This document shows, piece by piece, positions 7,458 to 15,619 of a stretch of 64,000 nucleotides of DNA (its first letter is position 1; each line of letters opens with the position of its first letter). The notes beneath the pieces were generated by a model that saw nothing but the letters and a program-made list of their open reading frames with translations, was not told where the DNA came from and searched no databases. The position numbers and the translations under genes were made by a program. This stretch comes from Pseudomonas indica NBRC 103045 (lineage in GTDB: Bacteria > Pseudomonadota > Gammaproteobacteria > Pseudomonadales > Pseudomonadaceae). The stretch spans positions 1 through 64,000 of the forward strand of contig NZ_BDAC01000026.1 in assembly GCF_002091635.1 (NCBI RefSeq), read 5' to 3'.

Positions 7458-7946
7458 ATGGAACCCGGAAATGCCCAACTGTCGATGACCGTGCTGATGA
7501 CCCCGGACATGGCCAACTTTTCCGGCAATGTCCATGGCGGCACCCTGCTGAAATACCTCGACGAAGTCGCCTATGCCTGCGCCAGCCGCTACGCCGGGCG
7601 CTATGTGGTGACCCTGTCGGTGGACCAGGTGATCTTCCGCGAGCCGATCCACGTGGGCGAACTGGTGACCTTCCTCGCCTCGGTGAACTACACGGGGCGC
7701 ACGTCCATGGAAATCGGCATCAAGGTGGTGACCGAGAACATCCGCGAGCGCTCGGTCCGCCACACCAACAGTTGCTTCTTCACCATGGTGGCGGTGGACG
7801 ACCAGCGCCAGCCGACGCCGGTCCCCCCGCGCGAACCGGTAACGCCCGACGAGAAGCGCCGTTTCGCCCAGGCCCAGCAGCGCCGCCAGATCCGCGAGGA
7901 ACTGGAGCAGCGCTATCGGGAGTTGAAGGGCAGTTGGAACGAGTGA
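7458..7946 (+). CDS. Hotdog-fold acyl-CoA thioesterase
   Basis: A 162-residue single hotdog domain of the YciA/BFIT type. The family signature is FSGNVHGGTLLKYLDEVAYACASRYAG (catalytic Asn/Asp region and HGG turn), followed by VTLSVDQVIFREPIHVGELV and the strand containing GRTSMEIGIKV. A charged Gln/Arg/Glu-rich helix ends the protein (RRFAQAQQRRQIREELEQRY). It hydrolyses acyl-CoA to free acid and CoA in the cytoplasm; chain-length preference cannot be read. A GAGGAGC ribosome-binding site lies upstream. It is transcribed away from the TA pair and converges on the PepSY gene. Confidence 0.88.
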   Translation: MEPGNAQLSMTVLMTPDMANFSGNVHGGTLLKYLDEVAYACASRYAGRYVVTLSVDQVIFREPIHVGELVTFLASVNYTGRTSMEIGIKVVTENIRERSVRHTNSCFFTMVAVDDQRQPTPVPPREPVTPDEKRRFAQAQQRRQIREELEQRYRELKGSWNE

Positions 7947-7996
7947 ACCTGCCTACGATCTGCTGCGCGTCGGCCCTGCTGCGTTGAAAACAGGTT

Positions 7997-9361
7997 CTAT
8001 GTGATAGCCCGCTCCGGCTGCCACGCCAGCCACAGCCGGTCGAGCAGCCAGACCGCGATCATCGACAATCCCACCAGCGGGAAGGCGACACCGAGCACCA
8101 GCATGATTGCCACCCCGCCCTTCCACAGCGGCAGGTCGTGGCGCAGTGGCGGAACGCCGAAACGCCCGGCGGGGCGGCGTTTCCACCACATCACCAGGCC
8201 GCTGACGGCGCTCAGCAGGATCAGCAGGCAGATGCCCAGCATCAGCAACTGGTTGGGCCAGCCGAACATCTTGCCTTCGTGCAGCATCACGCCGGTTTCC
8301 ACGCTGCGCGCCACCAGACCGTAGTCGCGCCAGCGCACGTCGGCCAGCACCGCGCCGCTGTACTGGTCGATGTGCAGGGTGGCGTCGTTGCGCGGGTCGT
8401 CGGCGAACACCGCGATGGAGAACACGCCCTTCTCGCCCTTGGGCCAGGTGATGCCGTAGCCAGGCACCACGCCACGCGCCTCGGCGATGTCCACTACCTG
8501 TTGCAGGCTGATCTGCGGGGCGGCGACACCATGTCCGGCGTGGCCCTGGTGTTCGGCGTGGGCGCCGGAGATCGGCAGCGGGGTGTTCTCCACCGCCCAG
8601 GGCACGTTCTGCCGGGCCGCGCTGTTGAGGCTGCGCGCCTCCAGGTCGGAGGTCGGCACCTCGTTCCACATGGCCGCCGGGAAACGGTTCCAGACGTCGG
8701 CGAAGGTTTTGCCCCAGAAGCCGGTCCAGGTCATGCCGGTGAGCAGCATGAACAGCGTGAGCAACGCGCCCCAGAAGCCGAGCACGGCGTGCAGGTCGCG
8801 CCAGAACAGCCGTCCCCGGCTCGCCAGGTGCGGCCAGAGCACACCCGCCCCACCCTGCCCACGCGGCCACCAGAGGTAGAGCCCGGACACCACGAGGACA
8901 ATCCCCCAACCCGCCGCCAGCTCGATCAACCGGTCGCCCAGGGTGCCGACCATCAGTTCGCCGTGCAGGGCGCGGGCGATGGCTTGCAGGTTGTTGTGCG
9001 CGTCCTGGCTGCCGAGCAGGGTGCCGCGGTAGGGATCGACGAACAGGTTCAGCTCGCGGCCGTCCAGCGTGGCGACGAACTGGGCGCTGCGCCCGGCATC
9101 CGGCGGCGGCAGGTACTGGCTGACCCGGGCATGTGGATAAGCCTCGCGAACCCGCGCCAGCAGCTCGTCGGCGGCGAGCCGGTGCTCGCCCGCCGGGACC
9201 TGCATCAGGTCGGCGTAGAGCAGCGTATCGAGCTGCGGCTTGTACAGGTAGACGATCCCGGTGATCGCCAGCAGGATCATGAAGGGCGCGACGAACAGCC
9301 CGGCGTAGAAATGCCAGCGCCAGGCCAGGTTGTAGAACGAAGGCACGGTTTTTCTTGTCAT
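7997..9361 (-). CDS. PepSY-associated inner membrane protein (PiuB-like)
   Basis: A 454-residue membrane protein. An N-terminal helix (WRWHFYAGLFVAPFMILLAITGIVYLYKPQL) opens it. A periplasmic PepSY domain (residues about 60-140), further helices, a central PepSY region (about 280-350), and three C-terminal helices ending WLLDRLWLAWQPERAIT follow. This is the COG3182 layout; members sit beside TonB receptors and are thought to act as reductases or transporters for the incoming metal. It lies 45 bases downstream of the OprC-like receptor on the same strand, so copper handling is the likely role. A periplasmic EHQGHAGHG stretch is His-rich. Confidence 0.88.
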   Translation of the reverse strand: MTRKTVPSFYNLAWRWHFYAGLFVAPFMILLAITGIVYLYKPQLDTLLYADLMQVPAGEHRLAADELLARVREAYPHARVSQYLPPPDAGRSAQFVATLDGRELNLFVDPYRGTLLGSQDAHNNLQAIARALHGELMVGTLGDRLIELAAGWGIVLVVSGLYLWWPRGQGGAGVLWPHLASRGRLFWRDLHAVLGFWGALLTLFMLLTGMTWTGFWGKTFADVWNRFPAAMWNEVPTSDLEARSLNSAARQNVPWAVENTPLPISGAHAEHQGHAGHGVAAPQISLQQVVDIAEARGVVPGYGITWPKGEKGVFSIAVFADDPRNDATLHIDQYSGAVLADVRWRDYGLVARSVETGVMLHEGKMFGWPNQLLMLGICLLILLSAVSGLVMWWKRRPAGRFGVPPLRHDLPLWKGGVAIMLVLGVAFPLVGLSMIAVWLLDRLWLAWQPERAIT

Positions 9362-9406
9362 TGGTTTTCCTCGGCGGGCGCCCTCAACGGAGGGCGCCCG
9401 CGCTCG

Positions 9407-11497
9407 TCAGAACGAGAGATCGACCTTGGTCCAGAGGGTCCGGCCGGGTTCGTGGATGCTGCGCGGATCGTCCGCCGGGAAGCCGAAGCCGGCGTTGCCC
9501 GCCAGGTTGAGGTGTTCGGCGTAGTCCTTGCCGAGCAGGTTGTCGACACCGGCGCTGAGGCGCAGGTGTTCGCTCACCCGATAGGCACCGTTGAGCGACA
9601 GCACGCCGAAACCGGGGCTGGATTCCAGATCCTTTCCGACCACGTTGCCCTTGCCCACGGCAACCCGGTTCTGCGCCCGCACCACTCTCCAGAGAGCACC
9701 TGCGCTCCAGTCGTCGGTGGCGTAGGTCAGGCCGAAGCGCGCCTCCAGCGGCGGCATCTGTGGCAGTGCCTCATCGTCCGTGCGGTTCTCGCCCCAGGCG
9801 TAGGCCAGGGTGGCGTCGGTGGTCCAGCGCTCGGTCAGGTGGTAAGCCGCACCCATTTCGCCACCCATGATGCGGGCGTCGATGTTTTCCGCCCGCGAGC
9901 TGCCGCTGCGGTAGTCGAACAGGATGAAGTCGCGGACCACCCCGGCGTAGGCGGAAACCCAAGCGTCCACGCGCTTGTCGCGATACTGCACGCCGACGTC
10001 CAGCTGGGTGGTCTTCTCCGGCTCGATGCCGTCGAAGGCGTTCACCTCGCCAGTGGGCGCCTGGCGCGGCGAGAACAGTTCCCAGTAGTCCGGGAAGCGC
10101 TCGACGTGGCCGAGGCCCGCGTACCAGGTGGCGCCGCCCTGGTCGTGCTCGTAGCGCAGGAAGCCGCTCGGCAGGGTGTCTTCGCGGCGCTCGTCGGCGG
10201 TGGGGTTGGGCGTGGTGGCCATGCCGCTGCCGAGGGTGTCGCGGTAGTCCTTCACCGTGGCGCGGTCCAGCCGGGCGCCACCGATCAGGCGGTCGCGGTC
10301 GCCGGCGAACCAGGTCAGCTCGCCGAACGCGCCGTAGCCGTGGAAGGCGGCGTCCTTGGTCCAGGGCTTGTCGTCGTAGGTGTCGATGCCCATGGCGCTG
10401 CGCTTGCGGTGGGTGTTGGCCTGGCCGTCGACACCGGCGATCAGTTGCAAATCGTCCCAGCGCCAGGTGCCGGCCAGTCGCCCGCCGACCGTACGACGGT
10501 CGACGTTGGAAGCCATCGCCCCGCTGGCCGGTGCGTCGCGCAGGCTGTAGTTGTCCATCAGGTGGTCGGCGTAGTTGTAGTAGAGCCGGGCCTCGACCTT
10601 TTCCAGGTGCTCGCCGAGGTTGCTCTTCTCCAGGCGCAGGCCGAGGCTCTCGCGCTTGAACTGCACGCCGTCCATGCCGCGTCCGGCGTAGCGGGCCTCA
10701 CCATCGCCGCTGCCAGCCGTGAGTTCGACCAAGGTGTCGGCATCCGGCGTCCAGCCGAGGGCGGCGTCGGCGTTCCATTTGTTCCAGCGCGAGGGCACGG
10801 TGTCGCCGTCGCCATCGCGGTAGTCGTCGGCCTGGGCGCGGTTGCCGACCAGCCGCAGGTAGCCCTGTTCGCCGCCCGCGGCGGCGTCCAGCAAGCGGTC
10901 GAAGCGGCCGTTGGAGCCTGCCAGCAGGCTGGCGTCGATGCGGCTGCCGAGTTCGCCGAAATGTTCCGGTTCGCGCTCGAAGAGCACGGTGCCGGCGGAC
11001 GCGCCGGGGCCCCAGAGCACGGTCTGCGGGCCCTTGATCACGGTCAGGCGATCATAGGTTTCCGGGGCGATGTAGGAGGTCGGCGCATCCATCCGTCCCG
11101 GGCAGGCGCCGAGCATCTGGCCGCCGTTGGCCAGCAGGTTGATGCGCGAGCCGAACATGCCGCGCAGCACCGGGTCGCCGTTGCTGCCGCCGCTGCGGAT
11201 CGCGGCGAAGCCGGGGATGGTCTTGAGGTAGTCGGCACCGTCGCTGGCCGGGACCGGCTGGCGGGCATCCTTGGGGTCCGCGACGATGGTCAGCGGCGAA
11301 CTCTGCACCACGGCGGTGACCACCTTCGGCGCCAGGATGATCACCTGGTCGTGCTGATGCTCCTCGGCGCTGGCGAAGGGCGCCAGCAACAGGCCGCCGA
11401 AGACGGCGAAGGCCCGGCGCCAGCGCAGCCGGGAGGGTTTCTGGGCGAACGGGCAGGCGCCATGCGCCGGCCGGGCGTAAGCGTTTTCCAATGGCAT
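9407..11497 (-). CDS. oprC: TonB-dependent copper receptor (OprC-like)
   Basis: A 696-residue outer membrane receptor. A long N-terminal signal region is followed by a His-rich mature start (EEHQHDQVIILAPKVVTAVVQSSPLTIVADP), the plug domain with GGSNGDPVLRGMFGSRINLLANGGQMLGACPGRMDAPTSYI (the Cys-Pro-Gly-Arg-Met-Asp stretch is typical of OprC/NosA copper receptors), and a 22-strand barrel ending in KVDLSF with a terminal Phe. I chose ATG 11497, which has GGAAC upstream, over the longer frame. Downstream is the PepSY membrane protein and upstream a His-rich DUF2946 protein: a copper uptake set. Regulation is not readable; no CueR-like palindrome was seen. Confidence 0.9.
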   Translation of the reverse strand: MPLENAYARPAHGACPFAQKPSRLRWRRAFAVFGGLLLAPFASAEEHQHDQVIILAPKVVTAVVQSSPLTIVADPKDARQPVPASDGADYLKTIPGFAAIRSGGSNGDPVLRGMFGSRINLLANGGQMLGACPGRMDAPTSYIAPETYDRLTVIKGPQTVLWGPGASAGTVLFEREPEHFGELGSRIDASLLAGSNGRFDRLLDAAAGGEQGYLRLVGNRAQADDYRDGDGDTVPSRWNKWNADAALGWTPDADTLVELTAGSGDGEARYAGRGMDGVQFKRESLGLRLEKSNLGEHLEKVEARLYYNYADHLMDNYSLRDAPASGAMASNVDRRTVGGRLAGTWRWDDLQLIAGVDGQANTHRKRSAMGIDTYDDKPWTKDAAFHGYGAFGELTWFAGDRDRLIGGARLDRATVKDYRDTLGSGMATTPNPTADERREDTLPSGFLRYEHDQGGATWYAGLGHVERFPDYWELFSPRQAPTGEVNAFDGIEPEKTTQLDVGVQYRDKRVDAWVSAYAGVVRDFILFDYRSGSSRAENIDARIMGGEMGAAYHLTERWTTDATLAYAWGENRTDDEALPQMPPLEARFGLTYATDDWSAGALWRVVRAQNRVAVGKGNVVGKDLESSPGFGVLSLNGAYRVSEHLRLSAGVDNLLGKDYAEHLNLAGNAGFGFPADDPRSIHEPGRTLWTKVDLSF

Positions 11498-11599
11498 ATC
11501 GTGTTCCTGATCAAAGGCAGAGGCCGTCATGCCGGGCGTCCGGCGCGCGCAGGCAGGCACGCGCCGGAAACGGCAACGGAAACGGCGTTGGGAAAGCGA

Positions 11600-12007
11600 T
11601 CAGGCGGACAGCGGCGGCGCGCGGCTGCGGGCACCGGGGAAGAAGGCGGCGCGGGGATGGCCCTGGCTGGCCGGGCTCGGCGGACAGGGCGTGGCGAGAC
11701 CGTAGGACGGTGGAGCAGGATCGACCGGCGCCTGACTCAGCGCCGGGCAACTGAACAGCAGCGTGCAGTAACCACACTTGGCCCAGAGCGCATCGTGGGG
11801 TTCGTGCATCGCCCCGCCGCCATGGCCGGCGTGCGGATCATGGGCCGCATGCCCCTCAGGGTGATTGCCGTGGCCGATGTGCCCCGCATGCGCGGACGGT
11901 GCGGAGGTTTCGACCAGCCCCTGGGACAGCAACGGGCCGACGAACAGCATGAGCATGGCGAAGAGGCCAAGCCATGCGGCAGGTCGGTTTCGTCTGCAGG
12001 CGGTCAC
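11600..12007 (-). CDS. DUF2946 family His-rich protein, copper-linked
   Basis: A 135-residue protein starting with GTG. An N-terminal hydrophobic segment (AWLGLFAMLMLFVGPLLSQGLV) acts as signal or anchor. It is followed by a striking His-rich region with HAGHIGHGNH and HDPHAGHGGG motifs and a CGYC pair, then a Pro-rich tail. These are metal-ligand features. DUF2946 proteins recur beside OprC-type receptors, and here the gene is 102 bases upstream of one on the same strand. A periplasmic copper-binding role is inferred from context; no activity is proven for the family. Confidence 0.8.
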   Translation of the reverse strand: MTACRRNRPAAWLGLFAMLMLFVGPLLSQGLVETSAPSAHAGHIGHGNHPEGHAAHDPHAGHGGGAMHEPHDALWAKCGYCTLLFSCPALSQAPVDPAPPSYGLATPCPPSPASQGHPRAAFFPGARSRAPPLSA

Positions 12008-12092
12008 GGGCGTCCTTAGGGGTGGAACTGCAAGTAGAGGCTATCCTACCGGAGCAGAAGTTCCCGCCCCTGGGACAGATAGCCGCAGGCCA

Positions 12093-12491
12093 TCAGAGAT
12101 GTGGGAAGTGCGGGTTCCAAGCCACCTCCCAGAGAAAGCCATCCGGATCGGCGAAATAACCCGCGTAGCCACCCCACTCGGCGTGCTGCGCCGGCTTCAC
12201 CAGCCGACCGCCGCCGGCCACCACCTCCGCCAGCAGCGCGTCCACCTCTTCCGGCGAACGCAGGTTGTGCGCCAGGGTGAAGCCGGGGAAACCGCTGCCC
12301 TCGGCCGGCACGCCGGCATCGGCGGCCAGGTCGCTGCGCGGGAACAGCGAGAGCCAGGTCTTGCCCAGCTCGAAGAACGCCACCACGGGCGGGCTGTCCA
12401 GTTGCGGCAATTTCAGTACGTCGCGGTAGAAGGCGACGGCACGGGGAAGATCGGCGACGCCCAGGGTGATCAGGCTCAGACGCGGTTCCAT
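12093..12491 (-). CDS. VOC (glyoxalase/bleomycin-resistance) family protein
   Basis: A 132-residue two-module VOC protein. It opens EPRLSLITLGVADLPRAVAFYRDVLKLP, typical of glyoxalase-like proteins, and ends with YAGYFADPDGFLWEVAWNPHF, where the final Glu is a usual metal ligand. The start at 12491 follows GGAGG directly; a longer frame extends upstream without a ribosome-binding site. The substrate is unknown. It is on the same strand as the copper genes, but 85 bases separate it from DUF2946 and a link is not evident. Confidence 0.85.
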   Translation of the reverse strand: MEPRLSLITLGVADLPRAVAFYRDVLKLPQLDSPPVVAFFELGKTWLSLFPRSDLAADAGVPAEGSGFPGFTLAHNLRSPEEVDALLAEVVAGGGRLVKPAQHAEWGGYAGYFADPDGFLWEVAWNPHFPHL

Positions 12492-12569
12492 ATGACCTCC
12501 TTTGCCGTTTACAGGGACACGGTTGCGGGATGGGGGTATCCATCGTATCCCTTTCAACGAATCAGAAGC

Positions 12570-12642
12570 TTCGCCAGCAGAGCTGGCTCCTACCAAGAGC
12601 GGTCCGGTGTGGCACATATTTGTCGGGGCGAATTCATTCGCC
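12570..12642. repeat. REP-like palindromic remnants
   Basis: Two palindromic units typical of Pseudomonas intergenic repeats: GCCAGCAGAGCTGGC (around 12573-12587), followed by CTCCTACC, and GGCGAAT-TC-ATTCGCC (12627-12642) preceded by TGTCGG. They fill much of the gap between the divergent VOC and DUF3301 genes. Confidence 0.5.
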
Positions 12643-12763
12643 TAGCTTCGCTGGACAGGCAGTTGGCGCAATTGCGACATCGGCGTGCGTCCATTCACCG
12701 CAGAAGCTGAGCGGCCGTCACGGATCGGTTAAGCTGCTCTCTCCCCCCGTGGACGGTGCAATC

Positions 12764-13156
12764 ATGCTGACCCTCGGTAATCTGTTCATTTTCATGCTGC
12801 TGGCCACCGTCGGCGCCTGGCTATGGCATGGCCACGGCGTGCGCGAACACGCCCTGGCGCGGGTCAAGCAGCATTGCGACAAGCTGGACGTGGAACTGCT
12901 CGACGGCAATGTCGCCCTGCGCCGCTTCACCCTGCTGCGCGACGCCCGCAACCGGCTGCGTCTGGCGCGGGTGTACGGCTTCGAGTTCACCGTCACCGGC
13001 GAGCAGCGCCACGCTGGCAGCATCGTCATGTTCGGCGTGCATCCCGGCCCCATCGAGATGGCGCCGCATCCGTTCGTCGCCCGGGCCAGCGAGTCGGCCA
13101 AGGTGATCCAGATGGACACCTGGCGCCGCGAGCACGAGCGCAAGAGCGGCGAGTAG
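12764..13156 (+). CDS. DUF3301 family membrane-anchored protein
   Basis: A 130-residue protein with one N-terminal membrane helix (LGNLFIFMLLATVGAWLWHGHG) followed by a small soluble domain containing VKQHCDKLDVELLDGNVALRRFTLLRDARNRLRLARVYGFEFTVTG, the family signature, and a basic tail. The function is unknown. The ATG at 12764 places the membrane helix at the very N-terminus; an upstream extension in the same frame runs through the REP-like repeats and is rejected. It converges on the hydrolase gene with only 3 bases between the stops. Confidence 0.85.
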   Translation: MLTLGNLFIFMLLATVGAWLWHGHGVREHALARVKQHCDKLDVELLDGNVALRRFTLLRDARNRLRLARVYGFEFTVTGEQRHAGSIVMFGVHPGPIEMAPHPFVARASESAKVIQMDTWRREHERKSGE

Positions 13157-13159
13157 CGA

Positions 13160-14038
13160 TCAGTCGCGCTGCAGCAGGAAGTCGGCCACCCGCTCCGCCG
13201 ACGCACGCGGGTCTTCCTGCATGAAGCAGTGCCCACCGGGCACCACCTGCCCGCTCACCACCGGATTCAACGCACACCAGCGCGCCACCGACTTGGCGAC
13301 GAAGGGGTAGCTCGTCTGCCCGTAGATCACCTGGGTCGGGGTGCGGACCTTGGCCAGCGACGGCCACAGCCGCCGGGGAAAGGAACTGAAGATTTCCGCC
13401 TCGCGGCTGGGCCGGCATTTCAGTTCGACGCCATTCTCCACGTCTTTCAGCGCATGGTTCACGTAGGACCGCAGCGATTCATCGCTCCAGCCCTTGAACA
13501 TCCCACGTCCTTGCAGCGCAGCGAAGGCGGCGGTGCGGTCGGGCCACTGGCGGCGACGGGCGCGGGCCTTGCGCGCCAGGGTATTGCGCCGGTACAGGCC
13601 GACCACGTCGGAGAGCGCCATCACGCCGATCAAGGTGGGTGTGAAGAGCACCGGGTCGAGCAGCACGGCGCGCTGGAACAGCGCAGGTTCGCGGGCCAGG
13701 ATCAGGCTGGTCAGTACCCCGCCGAAGCTGTGCCCGGCGGCGAAACAGGGCACCTCGCCGAACATTGCGCGGTTGGCCTGGAACGCCTCCACCGCCAGCT
13801 CGGCACTACGGTTCCAGCCATGGAAGCGCCCGCCGTGGTCGCTGTCGCCATGGCCCTGGACATCGCACAGCCAGAGATCGAAGGACTCCGCCAGGTGCTG
13901 GAGCATGGGCTCGTAGGTGCGCCCGCAGAAGCCGTTGCCGTGGAGGAAATGCAGCAGGGGTTTGCCGGACGGCACGCTGCGCCAGCCGCGCAGCGTGAAG
14001 CCCGCCGAGGTGGGCTGTGCCCAGGGATAGAGTTGCAT
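13160..14038 (-). CDS. Alpha/beta hydrolase
   Basis: A 292-residue hydrolase. LLHFLHGNGFCGRTYEPML is the oxyanion region. The nucleophile elbow GHSFGG (near residue 103) carries the catalytic Ser, and PGGHCFMQEDP near the C-terminus carries the catalytic His. Acidic partner candidates lie around residues 240-250. There is no signal peptide, so it is cytoplasmic. Pseudomonas homologues are annotated only as hydrolases and the substrate cannot be told. It is followed upstream, 42 bases away on the same strand, by a second hydrolase, perhaps in one transcript. Confidence 0.85.
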   Translation of the reverse strand: MQLYPWAQPTSAGFTLRGWRSVPSGKPLLHFLHGNGFCGRTYEPMLQHLAESFDLWLCDVQGHGDSDHGGRFHGWNRSAELAVEAFQANRAMFGEVPCFAAGHSFGGVLTSLILAREPALFQRAVLLDPVLFTPTLIGVMALSDVVGLYRRNTLARKARARRRQWPDRTAAFAALQGRGMFKGWSDESLRSYVNHALKDVENGVELKCRPSREAEIFSSFPRRLWPSLAKVRTPTQVIYGQTSYPFVAKSVARWCALNPVVSGQVVPGGHCFMQEDPRASAERVADFLLQRD

Positions 14039-14080
14039 GACGAAGCGCCGCTGAAATGACAGCGGGCTAGTGTAATCGGC

Positions 14081-14881
14081 TCAGCCGGCCAAGGCAGCGT
14101 CCGGATCGGCCAGAAAGCGTTCGAGCACGGCGTTGAGCTGGGTCGGCTGGTCCAGCGGGGTGGCATGCCCGGAATCCTCGATGACCACCAGCCGGGCATT
14201 GCGCAGCTTGCGGACATAGTCGCGCTTGTAGGCCAGCGGGGTGTAGTCGCGGTCGCCGGAGACGATCAGCATCGGCGTGGCGACGTTCTCCAGCGCCGGC
14301 CACGCCGACCAACCGGGAATCGCCCGCAGCGCATGCAGGTAGGAGGTGCGGTCGTTGCCGGCGATGCGCGCCGCGGTCTGGGCCCGCAGCGCGGCTTGGC
14401 CGGCATGGGGGAACAGCTTGCGCGCCAGCAGCCAGCCCAGTGCACGCAGCCCAAGCAGGCGGATCAGCAGCAGGCGTAGCGCCAACCGGCAGCGCAAGGC
14501 GAAGGAGTCCAGCGGAAAACTCGGTGTGCTGTTGATGGCGACGAAGCCGCGCGCGATGTCCGGGTGCGACGCCAGCAGTTGGAAGCCGATCATGCCGCCC
14601 ATGGAAATGCCGACGACGAAGCAGGGCTCGATTTCTTTCGCGCGGATGAACTCGGCCACGTCTTCGGCGAGATCGGCCAGGCGCAGCCGGGCACGCAGCG
14701 GTTCGCTGCGGCCGTGGCCACGCAGGTCCAGCGCATAGACGCGAAAGGACCGGGACAGGTGGTCGATCTGTGGCTGCCAGTCCAGCAGCGACGAACCCAG
14801 GCCATGCAGCAGCAGCACGGGAGTGCCCTGCCCTGTGCAGATGTAGCCGAAGCGGCCACCGCTCAGTTCGATAAAGTCCAT
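14081..14881 (-). CDS. Alpha/beta hydrolase (3-oxoadipate enol-lactonase / esterase-like)
   Basis: A 266-residue classic alpha/beta hydrolase: VLLLHGLGSSLLDWQPQIDHLSRSFRVYALDLRGHGRS (HG oxyanion and DxRGHG motifs), the elbow GISMGG (catalytic Ser near residue 95), SGDRDYTPL (Asp) and DSGHATPLDQP (His). All triad residues are present. It is divergent from the TetR regulator gene and 2 kb from a PHA depolymerase, so a role on hydroxyacid oligomers or other esters is conceivable but unproven. It is unrelated in detail to the neighbouring hydrolase at 13160. Confidence 0.87.
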   Translation of the reverse strand: MDFIELSGGRFGYICTGQGTPVLLLHGLGSSLLDWQPQIDHLSRSFRVYALDLRGHGRSEPLRARLRLADLAEDVAEFIRAKEIEPCFVVGISMGGMIGFQLLASHPDIARGFVAINSTPSFPLDSFALRCRLALRLLLIRLLGLRALGWLLARKLFPHAGQAALRAQTAARIAGNDRTSYLHALRAIPGWSAWPALENVATPMLIVSGDRDYTPLAYKRDYVRKLRNARLVVIEDSGHATPLDQPTQLNAVLERFLADPDAALAG

Positions 14882-14998
14882 GTCGGTTTTCTCCTGTCGG
14901 CAATTAATTGTTTATTCGTCTATTACCCGCTAATCGCTTGTTTGCCTTGCGTCGAGGAATGCGACTAGAATCCGATCGCTACGGTTCGGGAATTCGCC

Positions 14999-15619
14999 AT
15001 GTACAGTCTTGCCAGCCCCACTCAGGCCCGCAGTAAGAAAGCCCTCGAGCGCTTCCTCAACGTGGCCGCCGAACTGCTTGCCAACAATACGTTCGAAGAA
15101 ACCGGAATATCCCAGATCGCCCAACTTGCCGAATCATCGGTGGGAACTTTCTATCGTTTGCTCGGTGACAAGGACATCCTTCTTTATGCTGTGCACGAAC
15201 GTTTCGTCAAAGAAAGCCAGAGTGCCATCGACGAAAGTATCGAAGCGTTATTGCAGGACGACTTGAGCGCTTCCGAACGCATCGACCGTTTCATCCGTAC
15301 CCTCATCACCCTGTTCGCCCAGCGCGAAGGCCTGCTCCGCGCCTTGATCCGCCGCAGCTCCAGCGACCTGCAGTTCCGCCAGCGTTTCCACCAGCTCAAC
15401 GCCGCCATCGGCCAGGCGTTCTGCCGTATCGTGCTGGCCCAGCCGCAGGCGATCCGCCACCCGCATCCCGACCAGGCGGCCGATCTTGCCGCGCATATGA
15501 TGCTGGCCAGCATGAATTACTACACCCTCACCGGAAGTCTCGGCATGACGCCTGCGGAATCCATCCCGCAGGAACTTTCCCGTCTCGTCCTTAATTATCT
15601 CGAAGTGTCCGACGTTTAA
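14999..15619 (+). CDS. TetR-family transcriptional regulator
   Basis: A 206-residue TetR protein. The N-terminal helix-turn-helix lies at residues 12-60 (KKALERFLNVAAELLANNTFEETGISQIAQLAESSVGTFYRLLGDKDILLYAV). The C-terminal ligand domain is all-helical. It is divergent from the 14081 hydrolase and convergent with DUF1329, with the two stop codons overlapping. A TCCGAT...CGGTTCGGGAATTC stretch just before its ATG loosely resembles the inverted repeat at the DUF1302 promoter, so autoregulation and control of that operon are possible. The ligand is unknown. Codon use in the first 300 bases looks more AT-rich than its neighbours. Confidence 0.88.
   Translation: MYSLASPTQARSKKALERFLNVAAELLANNTFEETGISQIAQLAESSVGTFYRLLGDKDILLYAVHERFVKESQSAIDESIEALLQDDLSASERIDRFIRTLITLFAQREGLLRALIRRSSSDLQFRQRFHQLNAAIGQAFCRIVLAQPQAIRHPHPDQAADLAAHMMLASMNYYTLTGSLGMTPAESIPQELSRLVLNYLEVSDV

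Noticed and set aside
9132-9140. Perfect DnaA box inside the PepSY gene
   Set aside because: Isolated single match within a coding region, with no AT-rich tract nearby; likely chance. The same applies to 31925-31933 and 46274-46282.
8138-12019. A 1293-residue open frame on the plus strand
   Set aside because: It is antisense to the PepSY, oprC and DUF2946 genes. Long antisense frames are expected in high-GC DNA; it has Val/Gly/Ala/Gln-rich composition and no domain.
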